Shown in pieces: positions 34,076-45,293 of a stretch of DNA of 64,000 bases (position 1 is the stretch's first letter; the number at the start of each line of letters is the position of its first letter). Both the position numbers and the translations under genes were made by a program. The DNA is taken from contig OZ024874.1 in the NCBI GenBank assembly GCA_964017185.1, forward strand, positions 56,399,356-56,463,355, given 5' to 3'. The DNA comes from Rugalucina vietnamica. Its lineage: Eukaryota; Mollusca; Bivalvia; Lucinida; Lucinidae. Below the pieces are notes generated by a model that saw nothing but the letters and a program-made list of their open reading frames with translations, was not told the origin of the DNA and made no database searches.

Positions 34076-35462
34076 TATTTTCCCTTCTTTCTTTATATAC
34101 TGTCATACGCCTTCGCAGGCATTCTGGACAGGTGTGCGCTGTCATTGCTGAAATAAAAGATGAGTAAATGAGATAAAGTGCAAGATAAGATAGTGAGGTG
34201 AGCAAAGATGAGAGGTTAAAAGTAGGTGAGAAGAGGGTTAAAATAAAATTAAAAGCACCAGAGTGGTGCAGCTTACCAACTGCTTCCTTGAACGCATCAA
34301 GGGTTGGCAAGCACACCACCCACTCTGGGGGATCATTCCACTGGACAATTGCCAGGGGATAAAAGGAGTATTTGTAATAGTCTGCTGAGGTGTGGACTTG
34401 GCGGAAGGCCATTGAGTGGCAATATCTGGACACGCGGATATTGGGCTGGATGTATTCAGGCATGGGTATTGCCACAAGTCCATAGACATCACGGTAGAAG
34501 ACACAGAGGCGTGCATCTGCTAGTTTCTGTTGGAGGGATCGCCAGCCAAGTTTTTCCAGCATCGCTGTAACACTTGACCTAGTGATAAAATCACTTGTGG
34601 TCCAGCGAGCCGCTCTCTTTTGGATCTTTTCTATCTGGAGTATTTTCTTTTTGGAGGAGGGGTCCCATATGGGGGAGGCATACTCCAGTTTGGGCCGTAC
34701 TAGGGTGTTGTAGGCAGTCTCTTTCACCTTGGGTAGTTTAGTACGAATGTTTCTTCTTATAAAACCGAGAGTACAATTTGCGTTTCCAGTGATCCTGTCT
34801 ATGTGAGAATTCCAGGACAAGACACTGGAGATTTCCACCCCCAAGTACCTAGCACTGGTGACAACCTCCAGGACTTGTTCATGCAGGTGATACATATAAT
34901 TAATTGGGTTTCTGGAGGTTGTCACCCTTACCACCTGGCACTTTGAGGGATTAAACTCCATGTCCCACCTGGACTCCCACACAGCCAGTGTGTCAAGGTT
35001 ATTTTGGAGTACTCGGCCACTATCCTCGCCGTCCATAGTGAGATAGACAGCAGTGTCGTCTGCAAAAAGTCCCACCTTGGATACCAACCGCTCTGGCAAA
35101 TCATTAATATAGGTAAGAAACAGGATAGGGCCCAGGACAGAGCCCTGTGGGACTCCTGATGCCACTGGGACCGACCCTGATTCTTCACCCTCGAGAATTA
35201 CAGACTGCGGTCTATTTCCCAGGAAGGTGCGAATCCAGCCAAGTGCTTTGCCTCTGATCCCGTGCTGATAGAGCTTCCAAATAAGCTTTGAATGATTGAC
35301 TTTATCAAATGCCTTTGAAAAGTCCAGCAGCACTAGATCAGTCTGTTTACCTGCACTTGCATTCCGGGCCAGGTCCTCAATAAGCATAATGAGCTGGGTC
35401 TCACATGTCCGGTTTTCTTTAAAACCACGTTGAAGCTCGTACAGTAAGTCATGTGAGTTCAT
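34002..35462 (-). pseudogene. LINE3 reverse transcriptase, main part
   Basis: A 486-codon open stretch beginning at NSHDLLYELQRGFKENRTCE. Palm motifs: LVLLDFSKAFDKVNH, SGVPQGSVLGPILFLTYIND, and the catalytic LFADDTAVYL (FADD, normal for CR1/jockey-type LINEs), followed by thumb sequence ARYLGVEISSVLSWNSHID. The last 25 or so codons (after 34076) run into the flanking repeat R, so the native C-terminus lies upstream of the frame's stop. It is separated from the N-terminal RT part by a stop near 35473 and a frameshift. Non-functional as it stands. Confidence 0.85.
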
Positions 35463-35502
35463 AAGTTTAACCAGCTAGGAAGCGATAATATGTTCAAGGA
35501 CC

Positions 35503-35865
35503 CTACACAGAATGCATGTGAGGGAGATCGGTCTGTAGTTTGCAGCCGATGACTTGTCCCCCCCCCCCCACGAAAACTGGCGCCACGAAGGTTCGGTACC
35601 AACCTGCAGGAAGCCTACCCGAATGAAGATACTGCTCAAATATTATTTGTAATATAGGAGCTATCTCCACCCGTAATTCCCGCAGTAAAAGGGGTTTTAT
35701 TTTGTCTGGACCAGCCGCTTTTCCAGGTTTGAGATTTGACAGAAGCTTCAGGACACCCTCCACTGACACACTGAACTCTTCCATGGCTGGGTTAGGGCTC
35801 AGAGTGTCAGCAGATAGGCTATCCAGTTCTATTTTACCTTCATCAGCCAAGTCCTGAAGCTTCAT
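35503..35865 (-). pseudogene. LINE3 reverse transcriptase, N-terminal part
   Basis: The finger region of the RT: SVEGVLKLLSNLKPGKAAGPDKIKP, then LQIIFEQYLHSGRLPAGW, a conserved block just ahead of the palm in CR1-like LINEs. The frame is lost at a C-run (35561-35571 on the + strand, read as G's on the coding strand), after which the text VGGGG is out of register. Confidence 0.8.
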
Positions 35866-35866
35866 T

Positions 35867-36115
35867 TTACAGATAATAAATAATCATCTTACAGAGTCTG
35901 AACAATGAAAGTGGTTCTTTGTTTGTGAATACAGACTGAAATTGTTTGTTATGCAGGTCAGCTTTTTGGGTGGTGTCTGATACGAGGTCGTCATTGTGTA
36001 TAAATGGAGGGGAGCCACACTGGTCTTGTCGGGAGTTTTTAAGGAATGAGAATAGCTTCTTGCTATTGCACTGTGAAGCTTCCTCATTTAAGCCAAGGAG
36101 ACCTTCAATGTACAT
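35867..36115 (-). pseudogene. LINE3 linker between endonuclease and RT
   Basis: Reads YIEGLLGLNEEASQ, then KKLFSFLKNSRQDQCGSPPF and KADLHNKQFQSVFTNKEP. This is the usual spacer of CR1/jockey-like polyproteins (KKFWSFIK...KA..LN.QF.SVFT). It is separated from the preceding endonuclease part by about 290 bp of unrelated sequence. Confidence 0.75.
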
Positions 36116-36410
36116 CAGATGAGATTATTTAATTTTGCCCAGGAGAAGTGGTTTTCGGCGTTGTGCCTGGTAAAAACGTTAAGTTGTGTCCCAGATAGAG
36201 TGATTTGTTTTTATCATACTTGTCCCCTGTTGGAACGATAATCGGTGTCCCAGGAAAAGTGGTTTATCTTCATTATACTACTGTTTATTGTGCATACCTC
36301 TCTGTGGTACTCGTTCCCTTTCGTTCCTGTTGAAACCTAGCCGGATGGCTACCTTGTAAGGAAAGAGCTAGTCATTCTGCTCTTCGAGTGTGTTGTCGGA
36401 AAATGTTTTG
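36116..36410. other. Insertion inside LINE3
   Basis: About 290 bp that breaks the LINE3 linker. It contains two related blocks, GAGAAGTGGTTTTCGGCG and GAAAAGTGGTTTATCTTC, with TCCCAG(A/G)-type words, but no clear inverted ends or duplication were found. Origin unknown. Confidence 0.45.
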
Positions 36411-37584
36411 TTGTGTTTTATGTATTTTCGTTCCCACCCGCTGTCTATGTTGGGACTTTAAATTTAATTGCATCGATTCCTGGTCCCTCTATTCTTACTT
36501 TTCCTATGTGCTCTGCTATGAATCTGTCTTTAAAATCAGCCATTAAAGACTTCAGTTTGGGCCAGTCCGCTTTTCAGAATAGCTGGACTCTTCTGGGTTT
36601 CTGTTTATGAACAGAGGGTTTTAGAGAACTTTGGGCAGTGACCAAATCATGGTCTCCAAGGCCAGCATGACACCCTATGTGGTTAACTAGTGTGGGATTT
36701 GTGCAAAGAAACAGGTCTAGAATGTTGTTTTGGCGAGTGGGTTCTGTAACCATCTGAACAAAGTTAAAGTCCTCTATCAGGTCTAGGAAATTTTCATACA
36801 CAGTGTTTAGAGAAAAATCTGGTTTAAGCAGTGGCTGGTTGTCCGGCCATGTGAGATTTGGAAAGTTAAAATCCCCAAGAAGACAGATGTTGCCTTTTGC
36901 ATGCTTCTGTACATCTTCAAGAGATCTTGTCAGTTCTAAAATACTGGTCAGGTCCTCCTCATTGGGTCTATAGAATGCCCCAATAAACAGAGGATGAGTG
37001 CCCTTAACCTCAAGCTTTACCCATATCAACTCACAGTCAGTCTGAAATTGTGGCTGTTCAGAGCAAATATAGTCATTGCGAACTAAGACAAAGACTCCGC
37101 CACCTCTGCCAGTCTTTCTGCGATATGGTGTATAGCCCAAGGGAAATATTTCACTACTTGAAATCTCAGGGGATAACCAGGATTCTGTACCAACTACCAC
37201 ATCAGGCTTCTCGGTTTCGATAATGCAGTGAAAGTCAGGATTTTTATTTACTATTGACTGGAAGTTTATGTTCATAATCTTCAATGTAGAAACTGGTTTT
37301 GAATTTGACTTAGGTTTCATTGGAGTAGAAGTTAGGGGTGAGAGAGACTGCTCTAGGACACTGTATTTACTGGATGTACTCAATATAGCACTATCAGTAA
37401 ACACGGATGAATTAAAGTTGGGAAGGCCACACTGAAGGCAGGTCCACGAGTAACTTTCATGCACAGCCAAAACATCATGAATTCCGAGGTTCATTCCTTG
37501 ACACTGAATGTGATACCATGTGTCACATGAATCACACTGGATGCTGTTCTGGTTTTGTCGAACAGCTTTAGAACAAGTACCACA
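36411..37584 (-). pseudogene. LINE3 PHD finger and APE-type endonuclease
   Basis: The coding stretch starts with a Cys4-His-Cys3 PHD finger: PCGTCSKAV (37587 down), QCDSCDTWYHIQCQG and WTCLQCG. An endonuclease follows: NINFQSIVNK, TESWLS, GGVFVLVRND, the GDFNFPNLTW motif and a GLGDHDLVTA end (catalytic DH). PHD fingers next to the endonuclease are known in some CR1/L2-like LINEs and are thought to bind chromatin or nucleic acid. A frameshift near 36574 moves the last part (FRKADWPKLKSLMADFKDRF) into another frame. Confidence 0.8.
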
Positions 37585-37602
37585 TGGTTACTTTGGGGGT
37601 CT

Positions 37603-37693
37603 TGGGCCTGGGTTCGTCTGCACATCATGAGAGAGTGTAACAAGGAGAAGGCTGATATACAAAAGAGCAGTACCATTGGCACCTCTCTGTGGA
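37603..37693 (-). other. 2A-like ribosome-skipping motif region of LINE3
   Basis: In one minus-strand frame the text ALLYISLLLVTLS runs directly into HDVQTNPGP, coded at 37603-37629. The 2A consensus is D(V/I)ExNPGP, with Q here in place of E. A hydrophobic stretch before the motif is typical of 2A-like sequences reported at the N-terminus of CR1-like LINE proteins. Five codons later there is an in-frame stop (37588-37590), then the PHD finger in the same frame. The Q at the E position might weaken skipping. Confidence 0.6.
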
Positions 37694-37770
37694 CATGTGT
37701 AGAGATTCCTAAGTTTCAGAATCATATCCAAGAGTTTAGAATTTAATGCACTGAGGCAGAGAAATTTAAA

Positions 37771-38070
37771 TGGGTCCTTTTGGCCCTTTGAGTTCAGCGA
37801 GGGTATTCTGAGAAAACAGAAATTCGTTATCGGTTTAGATTCATTTTCTAACCAATGTTTTATTATTTGGCTCTGTTTGGATAATACTTAGGCTAGTCTT
37901 TGTATCGACTATCGTTTTGAAAGGTGCAAAATTACAGTATTTATCTTTGGCTCCATTTTGCCAAATCTAAAGGGTCACTGAAGAGCCTTAAGTAAGCGAA
38001 ACCAAAGTATGATCCATCCATTTTCTCATTAATATGCTCACTTCTCTTAAAGGATCTAATTTTTTTTATT
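37771..38070 (+). repeat. Repeat R, right part (split by LINE3)
   Basis: TCCTTTTGGCCCTTTGAGTT, TTCATTTTCTAACCAATGTTT, CTTTGGCTCCATTTTGCCAA and CTAAAGGGTCACTGAAGAGCC match 63207-63505. Confidence 0.7.
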
Positions 38071-38884
38071 TATTCGACTCACGAGATAAAAAGGTACAAA
38101 TAGGCATTGGAATGCTATAAATGCTGTATTTATATGTATACTATTATGATGCAAAGTTTTGCTTCTTTTCGTAAATTTGAATGTGCAAATTTATCATTCA
38201 TATTTAGTATCAAAATGACCACAAAGCAGAGCAAAAACAGAATTTGTTAATTTTATGCTACATTTATAAGATTTTAATCAGTGAGATGAATTTCTTCTAA
38301 TTTTACAGATTTGAAGCAAAGGAATAATTCTTTTAACTCTTGATTTTTGTTACTTGTTTTATCATAGCTTTTGACATGTGTTGATGTTGAATTAAGAGAT
38401 TGTACATAGAAGCCGTGGATTGTATTGTACACTACGTCTAAAACTTCTCACTTTGTTATACAAACATGTTAATTGTTACTGAGATGCAAATCCTACTTAA
38501 TGCGACAGTTTGGCAGCGGAAGCCATACTGTTATTATTTGTTTGCATATTGTGAGTTGAAATAAGTAACTTATGTTAATGCTGCAATTGCATTGGTTATT
38601 TTTACAATTTTCGTACAAACGATGGGCGTAACAGTTTCTGAGGTTTTCAAAAATGATTGTCTAATAGTCAGTTTTCGGAGTTCCGTACAACAGTCAACAC
38701 GTTTTATAGTTTGGACTTTGCCAACTATTGTTTTACTTAAGATTAAGGAAAAATTGGATATTTACCAATTACATATTAACGTTTCAAAGTTACATTTGTG
38801 TAAATGTTTATGAACTTGATTTCAATGTTCTAACGGATCTGGACTTCCAGTATCAACATTTATCTGTAATTAAGAACAAACATT
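38071..38884. other. No gene seen
   Basis: AT-rich sequence between copies of repeat R. Frames of 67-73 codons near 38592-38931 have no domain signature. Confidence 0.45.
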
Positions 38885-39120
38885 CAACATTGTCTTACCA
38901 ATGTTTAATATATTTGGTCCCATTTAGATAATACTAGTCTTTGTATCGACTACCATGTTGAAAGTTTTAAAATTTCAGTAATTCTCTTTGGCTCCATGTT
39001 GCCATATCTAAAGGGTCACTGACGAGACTTTAATAGTCGAAACCGCGGTATGGCCCATCCCCTTTCTCATAAATGTGTTCGCTGCTCTTAAATGATCTCA
39101 GTTTTAATTTTTATTCAAGT
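38885..39120 (+). repeat. Repeat R, partial copy
   Basis: ATATTTGGTCCCATTTAGAT, CTCTTTGGCTCCATGTTGCC, CTAAAGGGTCACTGACGAGAC and AACCGCGGTATGGCCCATCC: one half-unit of repeat R. Confidence 0.65.
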
Positions 39121-41080
39121 AAAAGTTTTAAAGTGACATTTGTTTTCATTCCGACGATTCCCCCAAAATTACGACAAATAACGGCGTTGGACGTTCGTTA
39201 AAATACTCCTAGTGCTATGTATTCATTTCAATCCATTATAATTTTATTAAAGCCATGTTTTGAATTCCCATTCCACATCAAATTACACATCTTCGAGTCG
39301 ATATAAATACGTTTCTATTAATCCATTTTAATTCATTATAATCTTGTCAAAGTCATGCTTTGAATTACCACAGCACATCAAATTACACATCTTTGAATTG
39401 GTATATTTAAAGGAAAATGCAATGAAAAACAACAATTATACATCTTACCGTAGCATCTAATCACAGCAAACAGTTTGATGCAAAGTCTGTGCAAATCATT
39501 CAAGGAATAAGGGAGGACACGGCTTTTAACATTATAGACCATATTGTCCTACATGTCCGTCATTTGAATATATTTAATTAACGTATTACTCAGTGGGCCA
39601 GGAGGGCTCACCATGCACCCCTAAGGATCCTCTAAAAGTGGGATAACATTGTTCACTGGACCTCTCTGATTAAAGACACATTTTGCATGGCATAACACCC
39701 TAATGACCTTCAGCAGACCACTGATAAGAAATCACAGGTAATGCAAGGGTGGCTTGACAGGTAGGGGCCATGAAAGGGAACCTAAAATCAATACCTGTGC
39801 AATATGTATTTGTACTTGTACTTGTATTGTATAACAGAGCTCTGATTATTGTCATTATCATTTTGGTAATTTAGATGATCTGTCCCTTTGGGTCTAATTC
39901 AGAAAAAAAGAATAATGCAAATTTATTTATTTATTTATTTATTTATTTATTATTTATGTATTTATTCAACAAAGCGTTTTCATTGAATAATTGGCACACA
40001 CTTGAAAGTCTTGTGTCTAATAGCACTATTCCAATAAATAAATAAATAAATAAAATAAAATAAAATAAAATAAAAATAGCACTTGTCACAGTTTAGAAGG
40101 TTCCTAAATCCAGTCTGTCCAGTTTGCTCATAACATGAATGTTGCATGAATAATTGAAATGGAAAACTATCATAAAACCAATTTACATTGAAACAAGGAT
40201 TTTCACACGTTTTGACAGATACTAAACAAACACAGACTTAGTGGAAGACAGTGAGTACATGAAATTATGTTGGTTTGTTGAAGGTGTGAAAAACAGATGG
40301 CCACTTCACCAAATTTAAATTAATGACACTTCATTCATTTCTAGTTAGAAGTTTAGAGTTACAAGTCTCTGTGAGATTTATGAACAAATGTTTGGATATC
40401 ATTCTAGTGATACAAAAAAGGAACCTATATGTGCAGTGTGACATGACACATTTATTTCTATTTGGAATATGGATATTATTATAATAATTATTATTATGTT
40501 GTTATTGCGAAACTTTTCTTCAGTTAAATCTTTTTTAGAAAGTATATAAGCATTCAATGAACTTTTGAGAGAATGATACATGGTCTAGGCCTGCTCTTTC
40601 TAAAATAGAATTTAGGTAACTCAATTTAGAACATTAAATGAGTTTAAATGCAAAAACTGAAAATGAGATTAGAAACTATAAGAAAGTAAAACATGTTCTA
40701 AAGTTACATTTTTGACACTTCTCAATTATATTAAAGTTCCCTTTAAGTGGCCCCCTCAAGGCAGAGACCTATGGCCCAATAATCACTTAGATAAGATAAA
40801 CCTTTGATGTGCACTATGCCTCTTGGACTGTTTATTGGGGGTCATTAGACCAGGCCAAACCAGGTAAAGAAGCAGCAAAATGTGTCTTTAAGAATCAAGA
40901 TGTTAACACAAGATATCTTAGTTCCGACCCGCCGTTTAGGACGGTTTTCAAGATGGCCGCCATGCAAAAATGGAAAAGCGCAAGTTTTGTAAAACAGAAC
41001 TCTCACAACTTCAAATGTGCTTACTTTTATGAGCAGAACATGCACGAATAAGGGTCTCGACACCATTTATGGCATAACGT
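39121..41080. other. No gene seen; simple repeats at 39919-39965 and 40035-40078
   Basis: Two similar stretches TTTGAATT(C/A)CCA(T/C)(T/A)(C/G)CACATCAAATTACACATCTT (39258 and 39359) form a ~100-bp direct duplication. The (TTTA)n run near 39925 and the (AAAT)n run near 40035 lie in inverse orientation. TTCAAGATGGCCGCCATGC at 40948 resembles a YY1-like site. No exon could be supported. Confidence 0.45.
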
Positions 41081-41085
41081 AAACT

Positions 41086-41235
41086 TGCCGAGGCGGTTCT
41101 AACGAGTACCCACAATCTATGTTTTGGTGCAAAAATAAGAAACAAAATAGGTATACCCCTGCATACCCCAGTTTTGCCATATAAAATTGAGGTAAGGGGG
41201 TATATATTACATGGACACGTTTTCCTGATGGGAGC
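41086..41235 (+). repeat. MITE-like family 1, 3' half
   Basis: Starts at the hairpin centre CTTGCCGAGGCGGTTCTAAC and runs through GAGTACCCACAATCTATGTT to CATGGACACGTTTTCCTGATGG. Confidence 0.65.
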
Positions 41236-41984
41236 GGTGCATTATGAGCCCTCCTGGCCCCCGGAGGATAAGAGGAGGTTTCCATACCGCTGCATAACAC
41301 AAAGGGGTGTTGCCATAGCGACAGTCGTAGAAATGGCGATATTTTTCCACGTAAATGTCGATTAACCCACGTATATTAGGGTTTTGCTTGCACTTGAAAG
41401 AGAAGATTAACATTAAAGTATCAGCCGTCGCATATCATATAAACAAGTGTACGACATGATACATGACTTTTAAGTAGATAAAAGCATTTTGTAAGCAATA
41501 GATATGAAATTACATGTCATTTGGTATACTTCAATTAATAGATGACGAAAACCCTTAATTTCATTTTCTTATCTCTTATTTATTTGCTGTGTCATACATA
41601 TTTTTACAATCATAGTTTATTTAAATTTGCTGTAATCGTATAAAGTTTAGACAGATTCTTCGTAATCAAACTAACCATTCTGTGTTTAAGCATCATGCCA
41701 CTATCATACCGACTTTAAGATGAACAAAATTTTACTATTTGTGATCATTCAGCATATAAGAACCGGAGGTGAGTATGACATTGATTTTCATTTAAACTAC
41801 GAGTTATGCACCAGTCATTTGTATCCACGCCCCCCCCTGGGGCCGGGGAATAGCCTGGCGTTTAACTTGTCCTGGGTCAGGCTACCCGGAGGCTGAAAAC
41901 AATGTGGAACAACAGCTGAGAGTTGTTCAAATGTTACTCTAATGAAAACATATGAAAGTGGGGCTTGAATTTCTAATTTTTTTT
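41236..41984. other. No gene seen
   Basis: Unassigned sequence without coding or RNA signals. Confidence 0.45.
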
Positions 41985-42105
41985 TAGTTCAGTTTTACGT
42001 CCCTTTCAAGATTATTTCAGCTCATATGAGACGGGCCAATAAGTAGGTGGGCGAAAAAGGGAGAACCCCGAAAAAAAACACCTGGCACACCCGCAATTGA
42101 ATTTT
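41985..42105 (+). repeat. Family 3 short dispersed repeat
   Basis: CAGTTTTACGTCCCTTTCAAG, CATATGAGACGGGCCAATAAG and CACCTGGCACACCCGCAATT. The best-preserved of the three copies. Confidence 0.65.
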
Positions 42106-42713
42106 TATATGTATGCAATGTTCAGGTTTTACGTACATTTGCAAATTAAATGACGATAAAACTAATTAAATGTTAAAATACAATATCTGATTTGAATGAA
42201 TGTGACCATGTCAGTATTGGCGGGAAATTAAAATTCCGGCACATCCTCGGCACTGTCAGGACTCATCAGAGGTTAAATCCCGAACCTTTAGTCTCGCTGT
42301 GTCCCCATTATCCCCGGCCCTAGGTGGGGGGTCGGGTATACAAATGACTGGTGCATTACACATACTACATATTGTGACAGCTACACGTACATGTACATGT
42401 ATGTCCAGCCCAAAGCGATCTCCCTAAAAATTGCGATAACGTTTTCTGTCGTTAAAAATATCGGATTGAAATCGAGACACGAAACACCATACTCATTTAT
42501 GCTAATCAAAATTAATGTCGTAGTTAAATTGCATCAAGCGCAATCGTATAGACAGAAATTCACTATAATGTACATGGAACGCTTGAAAGATTTCAAGCTT
42601 CATTCCAAATTAAATTTCAAATTTAAAACTTTTCCTACCAAGTGCGAAAAAAAAAATAAAATAAAATAAAAAAATAAACGCTTCAAAACACAGGCAGGAA
42701 AAACTGCTATAAC

Positions 42714-43278
42714 CACCGTGTCCATTCGAAACGCATGAAAAGAGGTCGTAACGCATGATCGGCGGCATTTTCACGTATGATTGCGGTAGTTTCCTTCGGA
42801 TTCGCCGCCATTTTTGGAGGAAACTTTAGCGGTAAGTTTTTACAAACTTTTATTTGAATTATTTAAATAGACTTTTCCAACGAACGATCTAGCCTATCCG
42901 GATCTACATACGTGCCTCTAATTGCCGAGTGTTCTACTGATGCATATGCTTCGATAGGACTCGCAAACATTCGAGGAGATTATTGTTTTGCAAGTTCGGC
43001 CATACACGAAAATAACATTCGCCCAAAAACGTTTCGTACTTTTCTCATTTTCTTCAAAGTTTTGACTAACTGTTGGATGATTTTGCTTTTTGACATCACA
43101 CTTTAACTTAAGAAGCCAATTTCTCATGATTTTTTCCCGAACAACCACGGGTTAAAACAAAATACGTCAAAATTAAAGTAACGCACGATAATACGGCAAC
43201 CTGGTCTTTCGAACTTTGCAAGTATTTACAATGAATAACATATTTTAAGGGGTAAAAGCAAGCCAAACGCTCATTTGT
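42714..43278 (+). repeat. Element B left inverted arm
   Basis: Reverse complement of 45294-45860. It contains GCCGCCATTTTTGGAG and, just inside, GCGGTAAGTTTT, which looks like a splice donor when read inward. This may be chance. Confidence 0.85.
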
Positions 43279-45293
43279 CTCCAGTTTACACGTTTGGTGC
43301 CCGTCAATTGTACAAAGCTGAATCCTTGCTGTAAAACAGTAATTTGCTGACCATGTTGCTCGGTTGCTCTGTTGGCATAGCTATCAAAGAAGCAGAAGAA
43401 GAATGTGGCCCGACCAGGGCACGAACCAAGGGTCTCTCTCTTACCGTTTGAGCATATAGTTAGTCCATTACTTTGAGACTGTCAGTAATAAATTACAGAG
43501 AGATTAAATCAAATATATGGACAGACCTCCTCCCTTTCCACAATTTATCTATATTCTGATGTTGACCGAGTCATATAAATTACTGGAATGACCCCGAGTG
43601 GGTACTCTGACATTTTCGCCATCTCTATACATAGGCATGGCCTATTTTTTTTGAGTCAACATTTCGAATTTCGGTATTTTGGGGGTTTTCAGAAAAATGG
43701 CTATCTTGGGGGTAGGGAGATTTAAATGGATACTTTGTTGCCCATTGTTTATTTTATTTTTTTTTTTTGGGGGGGGGGGGGGCGGGGGTTTGTTTAATGT
43801 CAAATTTAAGTTGTTTTTCATTGTTTTTTCTGCAATTTCAAATATCTTTTTGAAAAGGTTAAGATTTCATTAATTGGGGGGGGGGATAGCCCGTCATACC
43901 CGCTATTTTAAGGTTGTACAGAGCAAGGTAGGTGCTGGAATCCAGCAACTCTCAGATTAGCCCCCGGGGGAATTACCTCTCATTCTCTGATTTCCTGTGC
44001 TGAAATGGAAATACCATGATGAATACCAATAGTGATCTAATATTGAGTTCCCTTGAGCTATGCAAAAATTCAAAAGAAGAGGTTGGGCCAGACAGATCTG
44101 TTTCGAGTAATAAATTCTCCTCAGTGACCCTGAATAAACTGGCAATGAACAGATAAAATATGTACAGTAATTTCAAGCTTCAGCAATGCAGTCAATCAAA
44201 AGACTGATATAAATCAAATGGTATCCGAATAGTAAAACCTGTAAAAACTCAGCTCAAATTAAACCATCAGTCAATCAATTGTATTTGGGAGGGATTTAAT
44301 CATTGCTCAATATATCAGTATTTACACAGAAGTGTGCTACTTTCGTTTTCATGAAAATCGTCTTTTTTCTCTTTTCTTTCTTTCTTACTATATATACTGA
44401 CTTACTGACTATCGATTGTGAATTCTTTTAATCGATTGCCGCTGTTGACTCGCCGCATAACACTTCTAGATAAGGCTGTAGCAGCATGTATGTATAGGTG
44501 GTACCCCCCCCCCCCCTTATAATACACCATCCTGGCTGCGTGAAAGAAACATTGAAACAAATCTGAAACTGTTTTATTATTTGGGCATAAATAGAATACA
44601 GTATTCACAACTTGTGGTTAAACGACCACCGACTTCTGGTCATCTTGATTGGACCATGCAATTGCAGTAGGCCATACGCGCATGCCGAGAGATCTGCCCG
44701 AGCCTTTCCTGATCTTTGACTATTCTGCTATTGATGATGGTTGACACATTATCATACACTTAAGATAGCGATGTGAGATTGCGAGCATCTCTTGGAAAAG
44801 CTTATTTTTTGTTGAATATACATTGTGAAAAGATGATTGAGCGTATATGCGGCGTGACTATTTATGCAATGCGCTCTAGACCAGGGGTCCATAACCAACT
44901 CGCACGTGCACCTGGCACATGAACACACTATGTTAATATGACCTATGTTTATCTCGTCAAGATTGACACAGAGATTAACGAAAAAGAGGACAAACAAAAT
45001 TTACGCGCATGCCTCTTACAAAGATTGGCTTTTGTTCTATTGGCTACCGACCTCAGACCTTGCTGCCCTCATAGTCCAGAAGCACATGATACGGTATTTT
45101 ATTTAAGATTAAACTATGGAATGTTAATTAATGTTAAAATAAATAAGACGTCGCACAGAGTCAACATTCATAAATTGTTGAAGCCCTTTTATATGCTGTT
45201 TATGGACAAGGGATGGAATGCAACTTCAGTAAGATATTACACCTGGAAATGAAGTAACCTGGACCTTACTTCAAACTACAACGGAACTTGACA
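43279..45293. other. Element B interior
   Basis: No recognisable coding sequence. Near 43400-43460 the minus strand reads CTCAAACGGTAAGAG and, 12 bases on, GGTTCGTGCCC, like A- and B-box remnants of a tRNA-derived SINE but too close together for a tRNA. G-runs lie at 43768-43787 and 43877-43885, and a C-run at 44505-44516. Confidence 0.5.

Larger units (their letters stand above)
34076..37770 (-). mobile_element. LINE3: CR1/L2-like non-LTR retrotransposon, broken
   Basis: A nearly full coding-length LINE on the minus strand. In order it reads a 2A-like motif, a PHD finger, an APE endonuclease, a linker and a reverse transcriptase with FADD. It is disrupted by a stop between 2A and PHD (37588-37590), a frameshift near 36574, about 290 bp of unrelated sequence (36116-36410), a frameshift at a C-run (35561-35571) and a stop near 35473. 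Its ends are placed by comparison with repeat R at 63 kb, which is uninterrupted. Only TCC is shared at the two junctions, so a target duplication is minimal or absent. Confidence 0.8.

Noticed and set aside
43390-43470. Possible tRNA gene in element B (A- and B-box-like words).
   Set aside because: Only about 12 bases between D-arm-like and T-arm-like words; no anticodon arm or acceptor stem.
44938-45252. 104-codon frame inside element B as a transposase fragment.
   Set aside because: No DDE-type motif, no zinc finger, no second half; cannot be supported.
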